A stretch of 64,000 nucleotides of DNA from Sporosarcina sp. 6E9. GTDB taxonomy: Bacteria > Bacillota > Bacilli > Bacillales_A > Planococcaceae. Location of the stretch: the NCBI RefSeq assembly GCF_017921835.1, contig NZ_JAGEMN010000001.1, positions 613,874-677,873 of the forward strand, given 5' to 3'. Each line of letters starts with the position of its first letter. Positions within the stretch are counted from its first letter, which is position 1. The translations under genes and the position numbers were made by a program. Under the pieces are notes generated by a model. It saw only the letters and a list, made by a program, of their open reading frames with translations, ran no database searches and was not told the DNA's origin. Below are positions 36,758 to 44,988 of this stretch, in pieces.

Positions 36758-37744
36758 ATGACTAAGAAAATTAGAATTGGCATTGCCGGATACGGAAATT
36801 TAGGCAGAGGTGTCGAGTCTGCAATTGCACAAAACGATGATATGGAATTAATCGGTGTTTTTACAAGAAGAAATCCTGATGAGCTTACATTACTTGACGA
36901 TAATGTCCCTGTATATGCACATGACACAATTCTGGATTACAAAGAAAAAGTTGATGTATTAATCTTATGCGGGGGATCCAAAAATGATTTGCCGGTACAA
37001 GGACCTGCCTTAGCAAAACATTTCTCTACCATTGATAGTTTTGACACACATGCAGAAATCCCGAACTATTTCGAAACAGTGGATCAATCAGCGAAACCAA
37101 ACGAAAATACCTCAATCATTTCAGTTGGTTGGGATCCAGGATTGTTTTCGATTAATCGTCTTTACGGCGAAGCGGTTTTATCAGAAGGAACAACTTATAC
37201 ATTTTGGGGAAAGGGGCTAAGCCAAGGCCATTCCGATGCAGTAAGAAGAGTTCCAGGTGTTAAAGGAGCCGTTCAGTATACAATTCCGAACGAAGACGCT
37301 GTGAATCGAGTACGCAGTGGGGCACTACCGGAACTATCAACTCGTGAGAAGCACACCCGCGAATGTTATGTCGTCCTCGAAGACGGAGCGGATGCAACTG
37401 AAGTGAAGAGAGCAATTGTATCGATGCCGAATTATTTTTCAGATTATGATACGACAGTGAATTTTATTACAGAGGATGAGCTAAAGCGAGATCATGCTGC
37501 GATGCCGCACGGTGGGTTTGTCATTCGAAGCGGTAAAACAGGTAATGATACCAATCAAGTGATGGAGTATTCCTTGAAACTTGATAGTAACCCTGAATTT
37601 ACATCTAGTGTTCTGGTTGCATATGCACGCGCAGCTTATCGATTAAACCAAAACGGTGAATTTGGTGCGAAAACTGTTTTTGATATTGCACCAGGTCTAT
37701 TATCAAAGAAAACTGCAGCAGATTTACGAAAAGAAATGCTTTGA
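36758..37744 (+). CDS. ddh: Meso-diaminopimelate D-dehydrogenase
   Basis: NADPH-dependent enzyme converting tetrahydrodipicolinate to meso-diaminopimelate in one step for lysine and peptidoglycan. Rossmann motif GIAGYGNLGRGVESAI at the N-terminus, SFDTHAEIP, SVGWDPGLFSINRLYGEA, and substrate-loop GLSQGHSDAVRRVPGVKGAVQYT. 328 residues. B. subtilis uses the acetylase route instead, so this gene sets the organism apart and is common in Lysinibacillus/Sporosarcina-type species. ATG is 8 nt after GGAAGGG. No lysine riboswitch is visible upstream. Confidence 0.94.
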   Translation: MTKKIRIGIAGYGNLGRGVESAIAQNDDMELIGVFTRRNPDELTLLDDNVPVYAHDTILDYKEKVDVLILCGGSKNDLPVQGPALAKHFSTIDSFDTHAEIPNYFETVDQSAKPNENTSIISVGWDPGLFSINRLYGEAVLSEGTTYTFWGKGLSQGHSDAVRRVPGVKGAVQYTIPNEDAVNRVRSGALPELSTREKHTRECYVVLEDGADATEVKRAIVSMPNYFSDYDTTVNFITEDELKRDHAAMPHGGFVIRSGKTGNDTNQVMEYSLKLDSNPEFTSSVLVAYARAAYRLNQNGEFGAKTVFDIAPGLLSKKTAADLRKEML

Positions 37745-37830
37745 CAGAAAGGGATTTCTCATTAGAATATAAAATGTTTTGAAAACTATCACCAATTAGA
37801 ATATACTACTTATGTATGACTTATCCCGCA

Positions 37831-37958
37831 TTAACGGGCAGTAAGCCTCCCACCCAAAGATTTAGTAAAGCGATAGGGGTAGCTGGGAGACTAACTGCCC
37901 GTAAAAGCCCGATTGGTTCAACTAACAATCGGTGGAAAACCCCACCGATTGAAGTTTC
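37831..37958 (+). ncRNA. Structured element in the M42 peptidase leader (omega-RNA/IS605-end-like?)
   Basis: A compact multi-hairpin block. Helix 1: ACGGGCAGT (37834-37842) with ACTGCCCGT (37894-37902), extended by CTCCCA (37847-37852) with TGGGAG (37884-37889) across symmetric 4-nt internal loops. Helix 2: CAATCGGTGG (37926-37935) with CCACCGATTG (37942-37951). A second CCGATTG at 37909-37915 can compete for CAATCGG. The block ends 16 nt before AGGAGG of the peptidase. The shape recalls the right end/guide-RNA region of IS200/IS605-TnpB elements or a small riboregulator. No tnpB is nearby; identity unproven. Confidence 0.55.
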
Positions 37959-37983
37959 ACTATATTTAGGAGGTCGAAGTAAA

Positions 37984-39072
37984 TTGACAAAACTTGACGA
38001 AACATTAACGATGCTCAAAGAATTAACGGACGCGAAAGGAATTCCGGGGAATGAACGTGAACCGCGGGAAGTTATGAAAAAGTATATCGAACCGTTCAGT
38101 GATAAAATTGAGCAGGATGGACTAGGTTCTCTAATTGCTTCGAAATCTGGTGATGAAAATGGGCCTAAAATAATGATTGCAGGTCACTTAGATGAAGTTG
38201 GCTTCATGGTATCCAAGATTGACGATAAAGGATTCTTATCGTTCCAAACAGTTGGCGGTTGGTGGTCGCAAGTTATGCTTGCCCAACGTGTCACAATTGT
38301 TACACGCAGTGGGGATACGGTAACGGGTGTCATCGGATCAAAGCCCCCGCATATTCTTTCTCCAGAAGCGAGAAAAAAACCAGTTGATATTAAGGACATG
38401 TTTATCGACGTTGGTGCAACTTCCAAGGAAGAAGCAACGGATTGGGGAATTTCACCAGGAGATATGGTTGTGCCATATTTTGAATTTACCGTGATGAACA
38501 ATGAAAAGTTGTTGCTTGCAAAAGCGTGGGATAATCGTATAGGAATCGCAATTGCAATCGATGTTTTAAAAGGTTTGAAAGATATCAATCACCCTAACGT
38601 AGTATTTGGTGTAGGGGCTGCTCAAGAAGAAATCGGTCTTCGCGGTGCACGCACTGCTGCAACAAAAATCAAACCAGACATCGGATTTGCAGTAGACGTT
38701 GGGATTGCGGGAGATACACCAGGAATTACATCGAAAGAAGCCACTGGGAAAATGGGCGATGGTCCGCAAATATTACTCTTCGATGCATCAATGGTCTCGC
38801 ATAAAGGCTTACGTGACTTAGTTGTCGATACAGCAGAAGAAAACGGAATTCCGTATCAGTTCGAAACAATCCCAGGCGGTGGTACAGACGCTGGCGCCAT
38901 CCATATTTCAGGAAGCGGTGTTCCATCCCTAGCTATTTGTATTCCAACACGCTATATCCATTCACACGCAGGTATCTTGCACCGTGATGATTACGAAAAC
39001 ACAGTAAAGCTGATTATTGAAGTGATTAAAAAGTTAGACCGCGAAACAGTTAATACAATTACTTTTGAATGA
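37984..39072 (+). CDS. ysdC: M42 family metallopeptidase (glutamyl/deblocking aminopeptidase, YsdC)
   Basis: Cobalt/zinc aminopeptidase forming large tetrahedral particles and trimming N-terminal residues from peptides. Metal-binding motifs: [48 protein letters not shown] and the C-terminal [18 protein letters not shown]. 362 residues from TTG 37984, 10 nt after TTAGGAGGT. An open frame extends to 37816 but only through the structured element, so the longer start is rejected. The place corresponds to ysdC, which follows ysdB in B. subtilis. Confidence 0.92.
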   Translation: MTKLDETLTMLKELTDAKGIPGNEREPREVMKKYIEPFSDKIEQDGLGSLIASKSGDENGPKIMIAGHLDEVGFMVSKIDDKGFLSFQTVGGWWSQVMLAQRVTIVTRSGDTVTGVIGSKPPHILSPEARKKPVDIKDMFIDVGATSKEEATDWGISPGDMVVPYFEFTVMNNEKLLLAKAWDNRIGIAIAIDVLKGLKDINHPNVVFGVGAAQEEIGLRGARTAATKIKPDIGFAVDVGIAGDTPGITSKEATGKMGDGPQILLFDASMVSHKGLRDLVVDTAEENGIPYQFETIPGGGTDAGAIHISGSGVPSLAICIPTRYIHSHAGILHRDDYENTVKLIIEVIKKLDRETVNTITFE

Positions 39073-39087
39073 AATTTAAAATGAGTG

Positions 39088-39126
39088 GCCTTGTTATCCC
39101 GTATTGGGATAACAAGGCTTTTTTGT
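39088..39126 (+). terminator. Terminator of the M42 peptidase gene
   Basis: A 13-bp perfect stem GCCTTGTTATCCC (39088-39100) with 39106-39118, loop GTATT, then six T. Confidence 0.92.
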
Positions 39127-39239
39127 TTGCTCACGTTTAAAATGAGTTGCTACTCCCACGTATATTTCCATAAACAATATAGGTCAAAATCTTCCTTGAT
39201 CCTAAACACCTAACTTTCTAATTAATTATAATAATACGC

Positions 39240-39268
39240 TTGACTTAATAATTATACATACATATACT
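39240..39268 (+). promoter_or_regulatory. SigA-type promoter of argF
   Basis: TTGACT (39240-39245) and TATACT (39263-39268), 17-nt spacer. AT-rich repeats TATACATACA and TATACATTCA overlap and follow the -10 and loosely resemble ArgR-box halves; ArgR control is a guess. Confidence 0.7.
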
Positions 39269-39309
39269 AAAATATACATTCAAAAAATATGGAAGGCGCT
39301 GAGTAATTA

Positions 39310-40275
39310 ATGATTAAATTAGCTGAAAATGATATGGAACTAGAGGCCGGGTTAAAAGGAAGAGATCTACTAAGTTTGTTGGATTTAACGAGCGAGGAAG
39401 TTTTATATTTAATAGATAAGGCAATCAAACTTAAAAAAGATACAGCTGAAGGTAAACTTGAACCGGTTTTGGCGGGGAAAACTTTGGGGATGATATTTGA
39501 GAAACATTCAACCAGAACGCGTATTTCATTTGAAGTCGGGATGATACATTTAGGTGGGCATGCGATCTTTATGAATGCGCGCGATTTACAAATCGGGCGT
39601 GGTGAATCAGTTTCTGATACAGGGAAAGTTCTGTCGGAGTATTTGGACGGGGTGATGATCCGTGCGAATTCTCACGAAATGGTAAAAGAGTTAGCTGAAC
39701 ATACATCTGTACCAGTCATCAATGGGTTAACGGATATTTTTCATCCGTGCCAAGCGCTAGCAGATCTACTCACAATTATTGAAGTAAAAGGATCATTAAA
39801 AGGCAAGAAGTTGGCGTATATCGGTGACGGGAATAATGTTGCGCACTCCTTAGTCATTGCGGCCGCCCATGCGGGAATGCATGTAACAATCGGAACGCCT
39901 GAAGGATACACATGTGACCATGAAGTAATTCAAAAGGCTGAGGAACTAGCTTTATATAATGGAGGTAGTGTTTCAGAAACAACGAATCCAGTTGAAGCTG
40001 TAAAGGGAGTGGATGCTATCTATACTGATGTTTGGACCAGTATGGGGCAAGAGGAAGAAGCAGCTCTTCGACTTGAAGCATTCAAAGACTTTCAAATTAA
40101 CGATGGACTTGTGGCACATGCTAAAAATGATTATATGTTTTTACATTGCTTGCCAGCGCATCGTGAAGAAGAGGTCGCGAAATCAGTCATTGACGGTCCG
40201 AATTCTTATGTATTCCAACAAGCCGGAAATCGATTGCATGCACAAAAAGCTGTATTAGCGACACTACTCAAATAA
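39310..40275 (+). CDS. argF: Ornithine carbamoyltransferase
   Basis: Transfers carbamoyl from carbamoyl phosphate to ornithine, giving citrulline. 321 residues with the carbamoyl-phosphate site STRTRISFE, the HPCQALADLLTI block and the ornithine site HCLPAHREEEV. It is a stand-alone gene, not in an arginine biosynthesis or arcABC cluster. Anabolic (argF) is assumed from the lack of arcA/arcC neighbours, but a catabolic role cannot be excluded. Ribosome site GGAAGG is about 14 nt from ATG 39310, rather long. Confidence 0.92.
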   Translation: MIKLAENDMELEAGLKGRDLLSLLDLTSEEVLYLIDKAIKLKKDTAEGKLEPVLAGKTLGMIFEKHSTRTRISFEVGMIHLGGHAIFMNARDLQIGRGESVSDTGKVLSEYLDGVMIRANSHEMVKELAEHTSVPVINGLTDIFHPCQALADLLTIIEVKGSLKGKKLAYIGDGNNVAHSLVIAAAHAGMHVTIGTPEGYTCDHEVIQKAEELALYNGGSVSETTNPVEAVKGVDAIYTDVWTSMGQEEEAALRLEAFKDFQINDGLVAHAKNDYMFLHCLPAHREEEVAKSVIDGPNSYVFQQAGNRLHAQKAVLATLLK

Positions 40276-40295
40276 AATAATAATATAAACACTTG

Positions 40296-40326
40296 GAGTC
40301 TAGGAGCTTAGCCTAGGCTCTTTTTG
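40296..40326 (+). terminator. Terminator of argF
   Basis: GAGTCTAGG (40296-40304) pairs with CCTAGGCTC (40312-40320) with one G-U pair, then TTTTT. Confidence 0.82.
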
Positions 40327-40408
40327 TTCGGTAAACATAACCTAGTGTTAGAAATACTTTACATTGGGTTAAGTTTAGTGTACATTATTAATGTGAGGTG
40401 ATGTCGTA

Positions 40409-40624
40409 ATGCTGAAGAACAGAGTGAGGGAATTACGCGCCAGACATGATTTTACGCAAATTGAACTTGCGAAGCGCGTTGGGGTTACGCGACAGACAAT
40501 CGGTTTTATCGAAAAAGGAGAATTTTCACCTTCCGTTACATTGTCCTTGAAACTGGCTCGTGAACTCGGCTGTAGTATTAACGAATTATTTTGGTTGGAA
40601 GGGGAGGAAGAAGATGAAAAGTGA
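40409..40624 (+). CDS. XRE family HTH regulator (pair 2)
   Basis: A 71-residue single-domain Cro/CI regulator: RVRELRARHDFTQIELAKRV and GVTRQTIGFIEKGEFSPSVTLSLKLARELGCSINELF, with an acidic tail. It is very similar to the regulator at 29863-30066. ATG follows GAGGTGATG. The 3' end overlaps the start of the membrane protein gene by 11 nt, so the pair is translationally coupled. Likely autoregulatory. Confidence 0.86.
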   Translation: MLKNRVRELRARHDFTQIELAKRVGVTRQTIGFIEKGEFSPSVTLSLKLARELGCSINELFWLEGEEEDEK

Positions 40625-41105
40625 TATGAGGGTTACGTTTCCACTATGGATGATGTGCTTTATTCTATTAATCGCCATGTCTATTTATCTTATCGGGACG
40701 ACCGCGCTTATCGAGGGGCATGGGGCGGATGAATTTACATTTAGTATTAGCATGGAATCCAATTTAACTCTATTTGCTATTTTGCTTGTTCTTATATGGG
40801 GAACCCTAATTAGCTTTATCATCAAATTGTTGAAACATAACCGGATATATCCTGATAAAAAACTTTCCCCATTATACTTAAAGCCACCTGAGTATTTAGA
40901 AGACGATGAATTATTTCAGCAGTCAACTGGGCATGCGACAAAAAAAGTGTATACATTCTTTGTAACAGCCATACCAATTCTTGCAGTATTATATCTTGTC
41001 TTGCCAATTGGGAAGATGTGGATGGTTATTGGAATATTGTTATTGGGATTCATGCAGTACTTAATATATTACTTGGAAATCAGAAAGTATGTCACGGAGG
41101 AATAG
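40614..41105 (+). CDS. Four-helix membrane protein paired with an XRE regulator (pair 2)
   Basis: A 163-residue membrane protein from ATG 40614, with GGGGAGGAAG upstream inside the regulator gene. About four transmembrane helices (near 11-31, 50-70, 109-128 and 132-150) with a charged loop after the second (KLLKHNRIYPDKKLSPLYLKPPEYLEDDELFQQSTG). No family name recognised. Same layout as the pair at 29384-30066 but with a different loop. The small exporter gene begins 3 nt after the stop, so the three genes form an operon. Confidence 0.7.
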   Translation: MKSDMRVTFPLWMMCFILLIAMSIYLIGTTALIEGHGADEFTFSISMESNLTLFAILLVLIWGTLISFIIKLLKHNRIYPDKKLSPLYLKPPEYLEDDELFQQSTGHATKKVYTFFVTAIPILAVLYLVLPIGKMWMVIGILLLGFMQYLIYYLEIRKYVTEE

Positions 41106-41108
41106 TAG

Positions 41109-41555
41109 ATGTTAGAGTATTTTTTAGTGTTCTTGGGTGCAGCAATTCCATGGTTAGAAATTGCACTGGTAGTACCATTAGGCATAATAAGTGGATTGTC
41201 TCCAGTTTGGGTAATTTTAACTGCGTTCATTGGTAATATGTTGACTGTTCTAGGCGTAATTATTGGATTCCAAAAAGTGAAAGAATGGATGGAGTCTAGA
41301 AATCGTGAGAAAGGCAAAGCGGAATCGAAACGAACAGAGCGAGGTAAACGTATTTGGAATAAGTATGGCATGCCTGGTGTTGCGTTACTAGGACCCATTG
41401 TAATTGGAACACATATTGCGGCTTTCATAGGATTGCTTTTCGGGGCAAATAAAAAAAATGCTACTGTTTGGATGACAATTAGCATAGCACTTTGGTCATT
41501 AGTATTTGGAATTGCCACTGCGCTCGGATTTGATCTTTTTACGCGAAACTTTTAA
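41109..41555 (+). CDS. Putative small multidrug export protein
   Basis: A 148-residue membrane protein of the 'small multi-drug export' family (PF06695-type). N-terminal AAIPWLEIALVVPLGIISGLSPVWV carries the conserved P-W-x-E and Gly-rich helix. A charged cytoplasmic stretch (ESRNREKGKAESKRTERGKRIWNKYG) follows, then GPIVIGTHIAAFIGLLFGA. The export function is a family label, not demonstrated. Third gene of the XRE pair 2 operon, ending in a terminator. Confidence 0.8.
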   Translation: MLEYFLVFLGAAIPWLEIALVVPLGIISGLSPVWVILTAFIGNMLTVLGVIIGFQKVKEWMESRNREKGKAESKRTERGKRIWNKYGMPGVALLGPIVIGTHIAAFIGLLFGANKKNATVWMTISIALWSLVFGIATALGFDLFTRNF

Positions 41556-41559
41556 AGTG

Positions 41560-41606
41560 AGCTCTAAGTCAACCCACTAAAATGGGCGTCCTTAGGGCTT
41601 TTTTTG
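41560..41606 (+). terminator. Terminator of the XRE pair 2 operon
   Basis: AGCTCTAAG (41560-41568) pairs with CTTAGGGCT (41591-41599), with an inner CCCA/TGGG helix; T-run follows. Confidence 0.85.
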
Positions 41607-41649
41607 TACTGCGATTTAAGATTTTGGAATGTTGCCGATAAACTAAAAA

Positions 41650-41678
41650 TTGAATAAAGGCAGTCTGATGGGTATAAT
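41650..41678 (+). promoter_or_regulatory. SigA-type promoter upstream of the opuA operon
   Basis: TTGAAT (41650-41655) and TATAAT (41673-41678), 17-nt spacer, giving a leader of about 360 nt before opuAA. Confidence 0.75.
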
Positions 41679-41709
41679 GTATAGATATGCATTAGAGGAG
41701 GGTAGCAGA

Positions 41710-42041
41710 ATGAAGGGGCCACCTAGGAAAATAGTCATTCTTGATGACGCACCTACTACTGTTGCTGAGAAGGGAATCTATTATTTGGTTATAAAGGATA
41801 TATGAATGATGATGCTGCTTCTGCATGATGTTTTGTCTTGCAGCAAACGCATTTATGGATTTTATAGGATTAGCTGAAGTAGCGCGCGAAAGGTATGCCT
41901 ATACGATTATTTCGTTTTGAAATCCACTTATGTTATTTATAAGAAGCAAATATAGGGGAAAAACTTCAAGTGGCTGCGCAATTATGGCTGTAGATGATAC
42001 TCGCCGGAAATCGCTCAATAAGATAATTACCAAGAAAGGAG
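41710..42041 (+). other. Unexplained opuA leader with gene-like fragments
   Basis: A ribosome site (GAGGAGGG) and ATG 41710 open a 31-codon ORF (MKGPPRKIVILDDAPTTVAE..., stop 41803-41805). Two further gene-like stretches follow in other frames: 41825-41920 (CLAANAFMDFIGLAEVARER) and about 41951-42041 (GKTSSGCAIMAVDDTRRKS). They may be pieces of one decayed small gene, or the first ORF may be a leader peptide. No riboswitch or terminator recognised. Confidence 0.4.
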
Positions 42042-42048
42042 AAGAAAT

Positions 42049-43254
42049 ATGCCTAAGATAGAAATTAATAATCTTACGAAAATATTTGGTGCCCAACCCC
42101 AGCAAGGTCTAAAACTTCTGGATGAGGGTGCGAAAAAAGATGAGATACTTGAGAAGACGGGGATGACCGTTGGTGTGGATAATGCTTCATTCACGGTGCA
42201 AGACGGAGAAGTTTTCGTCATTATGGGTTTATCCGGAAGTGGGAAATCGACATTAATAAGATTAGTGAATCGTTTAATCGAGCCGACTAGCGGCGAAGTC
42301 CTGATAGACGGAGAAAATTTAACGAAAATGGATTCTAAATCGCTTATTGAAACCAGACGGAAAAAACTAGGAATGGTGTTCCAGAATTTCGGTTTATTAC
42401 CTCATCGGACCGTTTTAAGCAACGTCGCTTATGGCTTGGAAATCCAAGAAGTGAACAAAGAACAACGAGAAGCGAAAGCGCTGAAAGTAATTGCTGATGT
42501 TGGATTAAAAGGTTATGAATCTAGCTATCCAAGTGAATTAAGTGGCGGAATGCAACAACGTGTTGGTATTGCGCGTGCGCTTACGAACGACACGGATATA
42601 TTATTGATGGATGAAGCATTCAGTGCGCTCGATCCAATCATTCGTAAAGAAATGCAAGATGAGCTAATTAACCTTCAAAGTAAACTTGGGAAAACAATTT
42701 TGTTTATTACGCATGATTTAGATGAAGCATTAAAGCTCGGCGACCGCATCGCCATCATGAAAGAAGGCCAGATTGTTCAAATTGGTACATCGGAAGAAAT
42801 ATTAGAAAATCCGGCAAATGAATATGTATCGAAGTTTGTTCAAGACGTAGACCGCTCTAAAGTTTTAAAAGCATCCAATGTTATGAAAAAGCCAGAAGTA
42901 CTCATGACACAGAAAGACGGTCCTAAAGTGGCTGTTCGTAAAATGGAGGAAATCGGTGCATCAAGCATATTTGTAGTCGATGGAGATAATAACCTTAAAG
43001 GTCTCTTAACCGTTGATGATGCGATTAAAGCCTACAAAGAAGATATATTAGTGGAAGATTTATTAATTGAAGACCTATATAGAGCTACACCTGATACGCC
43101 GTTAAGCGATCTGATTGAAATTGCTGCGCAAACAAAGTATCCGCTCACAGTGGTTGAAGATGGTAAGTTGCTTGGTATCATTTCACGTGTTTCCATTCTT
43201 TCCGGACTCGTACTCGGAAAAGAAAGTGGAGGAAGTGGGGTGGAAGCGAAATGA
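42049..43254 (+). CDS. opuAA: Glycine betaine/proline ABC transporter, ATP-binding protein with CBS domains (OpuAA-like)
   Basis: ATPase of an osmoprotectant importer. 401 residues: N-terminal family extension (MPKIEINNLTKIFGAQPQQGLKLLDEGAKKDEIL), Walker A GLSGSGKST, signature LSGGMQQRVG and Walker B ILLMDEAFSALD. A C-terminal tandem CBS region (about 275-390), which in OpuA senses ionic strength, includes SSIFVVDGDNNLKGLLTVDDA and TVVEDGKLLGIISR. ATG is 7-8 nt after GAAAGGAG. The stop overlaps the permease start by 4 nt. Confidence 0.93.
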   Translation: MPKIEINNLTKIFGAQPQQGLKLLDEGAKKDEILEKTGMTVGVDNASFTVQDGEVFVIMGLSGSGKSTLIRLVNRLIEPTSGEVLIDGENLTKMDSKSLIETRRKKLGMVFQNFGLLPHRTVLSNVAYGLEIQEVNKEQREAKALKVIADVGLKGYESSYPSELSGGMQQRVGIARALTNDTDILLMDEAFSALDPIIRKEMQDELINLQSKLGKTILFITHDLDEALKLGDRIAIMKEGQIVQIGTSEEILENPANEYVSKFVQDVDRSKVLKASNVMKKPEVLMTQKDGPKVAVRKMEEIGASSIFVVDGDNNLKGLLTVDDAIKAYKEDILVEDLLIEDLYRATPDTPLSDLIEIAAQTKYPLTVVEDGKLLGIISRVSILSGLVLGKESGGSGVEAK

Positions 43255-44078
43255 ATTATTTTGATTTTCCACTAGAAGAATGGACCAACAGTTTTGTTGA
43301 TAATTGGTTATTGCCATATTTAAGCGGATTTTTTGATCAAATCAGTGGTATATTAAGTTCTTTTGTAGATGGCGTCACGAACTTACTCATATGGATTCCA
43401 GCTGAACTAATTGTACTGGTTTTGATTTTATTGTCATGGAAAATAGCTGGTAGAGGTATGGCACTATTTACGTTGATCGGTTCACTTTTCATTGGATCGG
43501 TTGATCTCTGGGTCGAGTCAATGCAAACATTTTCAATTGTAATCGTGTCAACAGTCATTTCAGTATTGGTTGGGATTCCAGTCGGTATTTTTAGTGCACT
43601 AAATCATACAGCAAATAAAATTATTCGGCCGATTCTCGACTTTATGCAGACATTGCCTAGTTTCGTTTACTTGATTCCGGCAATACTATTATTTGGTTTG
43701 GGAAATGTGCCGGCTGTAATTGCAACCTTCATTTTCGCAGCCCCTCCCGCAGTTCGTATGACTGCATTGGGAATTAAACAAGTGCCAGAAGATGTGATTG
43801 AAGCCTCCAAAGCATTTGGTACAACATCCAGGCAACTATTATTTAAAGTTCAGTTTCCACTTGCACTTCCTACAATTATGGCAGGAGTGAACCAATCCAT
43901 CATGCTAGCTTTATCCATGGCAGTTGTTGCGTCGATGATTGGAGCGCCTGGGCTTGGTACGACAGTATTAACGGGGATTTCAACAGTAAACGTTGGACTT
44001 GGTTTGACAGGTGGATTAGCAATTGTTGTATTGGCAATCATCTTGGATAGAATCACGCAAAAGTTAGGGCAAAAATAA
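43251..44078 (+). CDS. opuAB: Glycine betaine ABC transporter permease (OpuAB-like)
   Basis: A 275-residue ABC-type permease with about seven hydrophobic segments. The EAA cytoplasmic loop, which contacts the ATPase, is GIKQVPEDVIEASKAFGTTSRQLLFKVQFPLALPTI. The N-terminal segment PLEEWTNSFVDNWLLPYLSGFFDQIS and the VGIPVGIFSALNH and ILDFMQTLPSFVYLIPAI blocks are typical of ProW/OpuAB. Translation is coupled to opuAA by ATGA overlap. Confidence 0.93.
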   Translation: MNYFDFPLEEWTNSFVDNWLLPYLSGFFDQISGILSSFVDGVTNLLIWIPAELIVLVLILLSWKIAGRGMALFTLIGSLFIGSVDLWVESMQTFSIVIVSTVISVLVGIPVGIFSALNHTANKIIRPILDFMQTLPSFVYLIPAILLFGLGNVPAVIATFIFAAPPAVRMTALGIKQVPEDVIEASKAFGTTSRQLLFKVQFPLALPTIMAGVNQSIMLALSMAVVASMIGAPGLGTTVLTGISTVNVGLGLTGGLAIVVLAIILDRITQKLGQK

Positions 44079-44102
44079 TCATTATGTTAAGGGGAGATTT
44101 TG

Positions 44103-44975
44103 ATGAGAAAGTTTTTATTCGGTTTGATGACAGTTTTACTGATCGTAGTATTGGCCGCATGTTCTTCCGGCGATAAGAAAAATGATGAAAAATCATCAGC
44201 TAAAAAAGATCAAACAATTACATTCGGTGTAACACCATGGACAAGTACGGTGCCGCCGACTAAAATTGCGCGTCTTATTTTAGAAGATATGGGTTATAAG
44301 GTAGAAGAGACGAATGCGGATGTAAGCAGTATTTACATTGGACTGTCACGCGGCGATATTAATGCTTATATGGACTCATGGATGCCGAGCCATGAAGTGC
44401 ATTTAGAAAAGTATGAAGGGAAAGTTGAAGACACTGCTGTAAGCTTTTCAGGTGCTGCATCAGGTTTAGTTGTACCCAATTACATGGAAGATATTAATTC
44501 GATTGAAGATTTAATTGGCAAGGAAGACCTGTTTAACAATGAAATATACGGTGTTGAAGCAGGCGGAAATGCTGCTAAAATCATTGATTCATTAATTGAA
44601 GGCTATGGTTTAGATATGAAACAAGTCAATTCCTCTGAAGGCGGCATGATCGCGCAAGGAAGACGTCAAATGGAACAGAAAAAGCCAGTTGTATTCTACG
44701 GATGGCGTCCTCATACGATGTTTAACAAAATGGACATCAAAGTAATCGAAGATACGAAAGGTTACTTCAGTATTCCAGATATCCACGTAATCACGAACGC
44801 AGGTCTTAAAGAAGAAGCACCGGAAGCATATGAATTTTTAAGCAACTGGAGTATCGACATAGACGACCTTGAAGCGATGATTGTAGCAATTGAAGACGGT
44901 GCAGAGCCAGAAGTTGTCGCGCGCGAATGGATCGATAACAACCAAGACAAAGTAAATGAAATGATTGGCAAATAA
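44103..44975 (+). CDS. opuAC: Glycine betaine-binding lipoprotein (OpuAC-like)
   Basis: Extracellular substrate-binding lipoprotein of the OpuA importer, 290 residues. Lipobox LAAC puts the lipidated Cys at residue 20. The mature protein has the OpuAC fold: TFGVTPWTSTVPPTKIARLILEDMGY, YMDSWMPSHEVHLEKY and the pocket-type aromatic segment VVFYGWRPHTMFNKMD. ATG 44103 follows GGGGAG; the TTG at 44100 is in frame but closer to the site. Third gene of opuA; the hydrolase gene starts 13 nt later. Confidence 0.92.
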   Translation: MRKFLFGLMTVLLIVVLAACSSGDKKNDEKSSAKKDQTITFGVTPWTSTVPPTKIARLILEDMGYKVEETNADVSSIYIGLSRGDINAYMDSWMPSHEVHLEKYEGKVEDTAVSFSGAASGLVVPNYMEDINSIEDLIGKEDLFNNEIYGVEAGGNAAKIIDSLIEGYGLDMKQVNSSEGGMIAQGRRQMEQKKPVVFYGWRPHTMFNKMDIKVIEDTKGYFSIPDIHVITNAGLKEEAPEAYEFLSNWSIDIDDLEAMIVAIEDGAEPEVVAREWIDNNQDKVNEMIGK

Positions 44976-44988
44976 TAGGAGTGTTTTC

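Noticed and set aside
37816-37983. N-terminal extension of the M42 peptidase
   Set aside because: The extra 56 codons are the structured hairpin element; the family starts at the TTG after AGGAGG, and the extension matches nothing in M42 peptidases.
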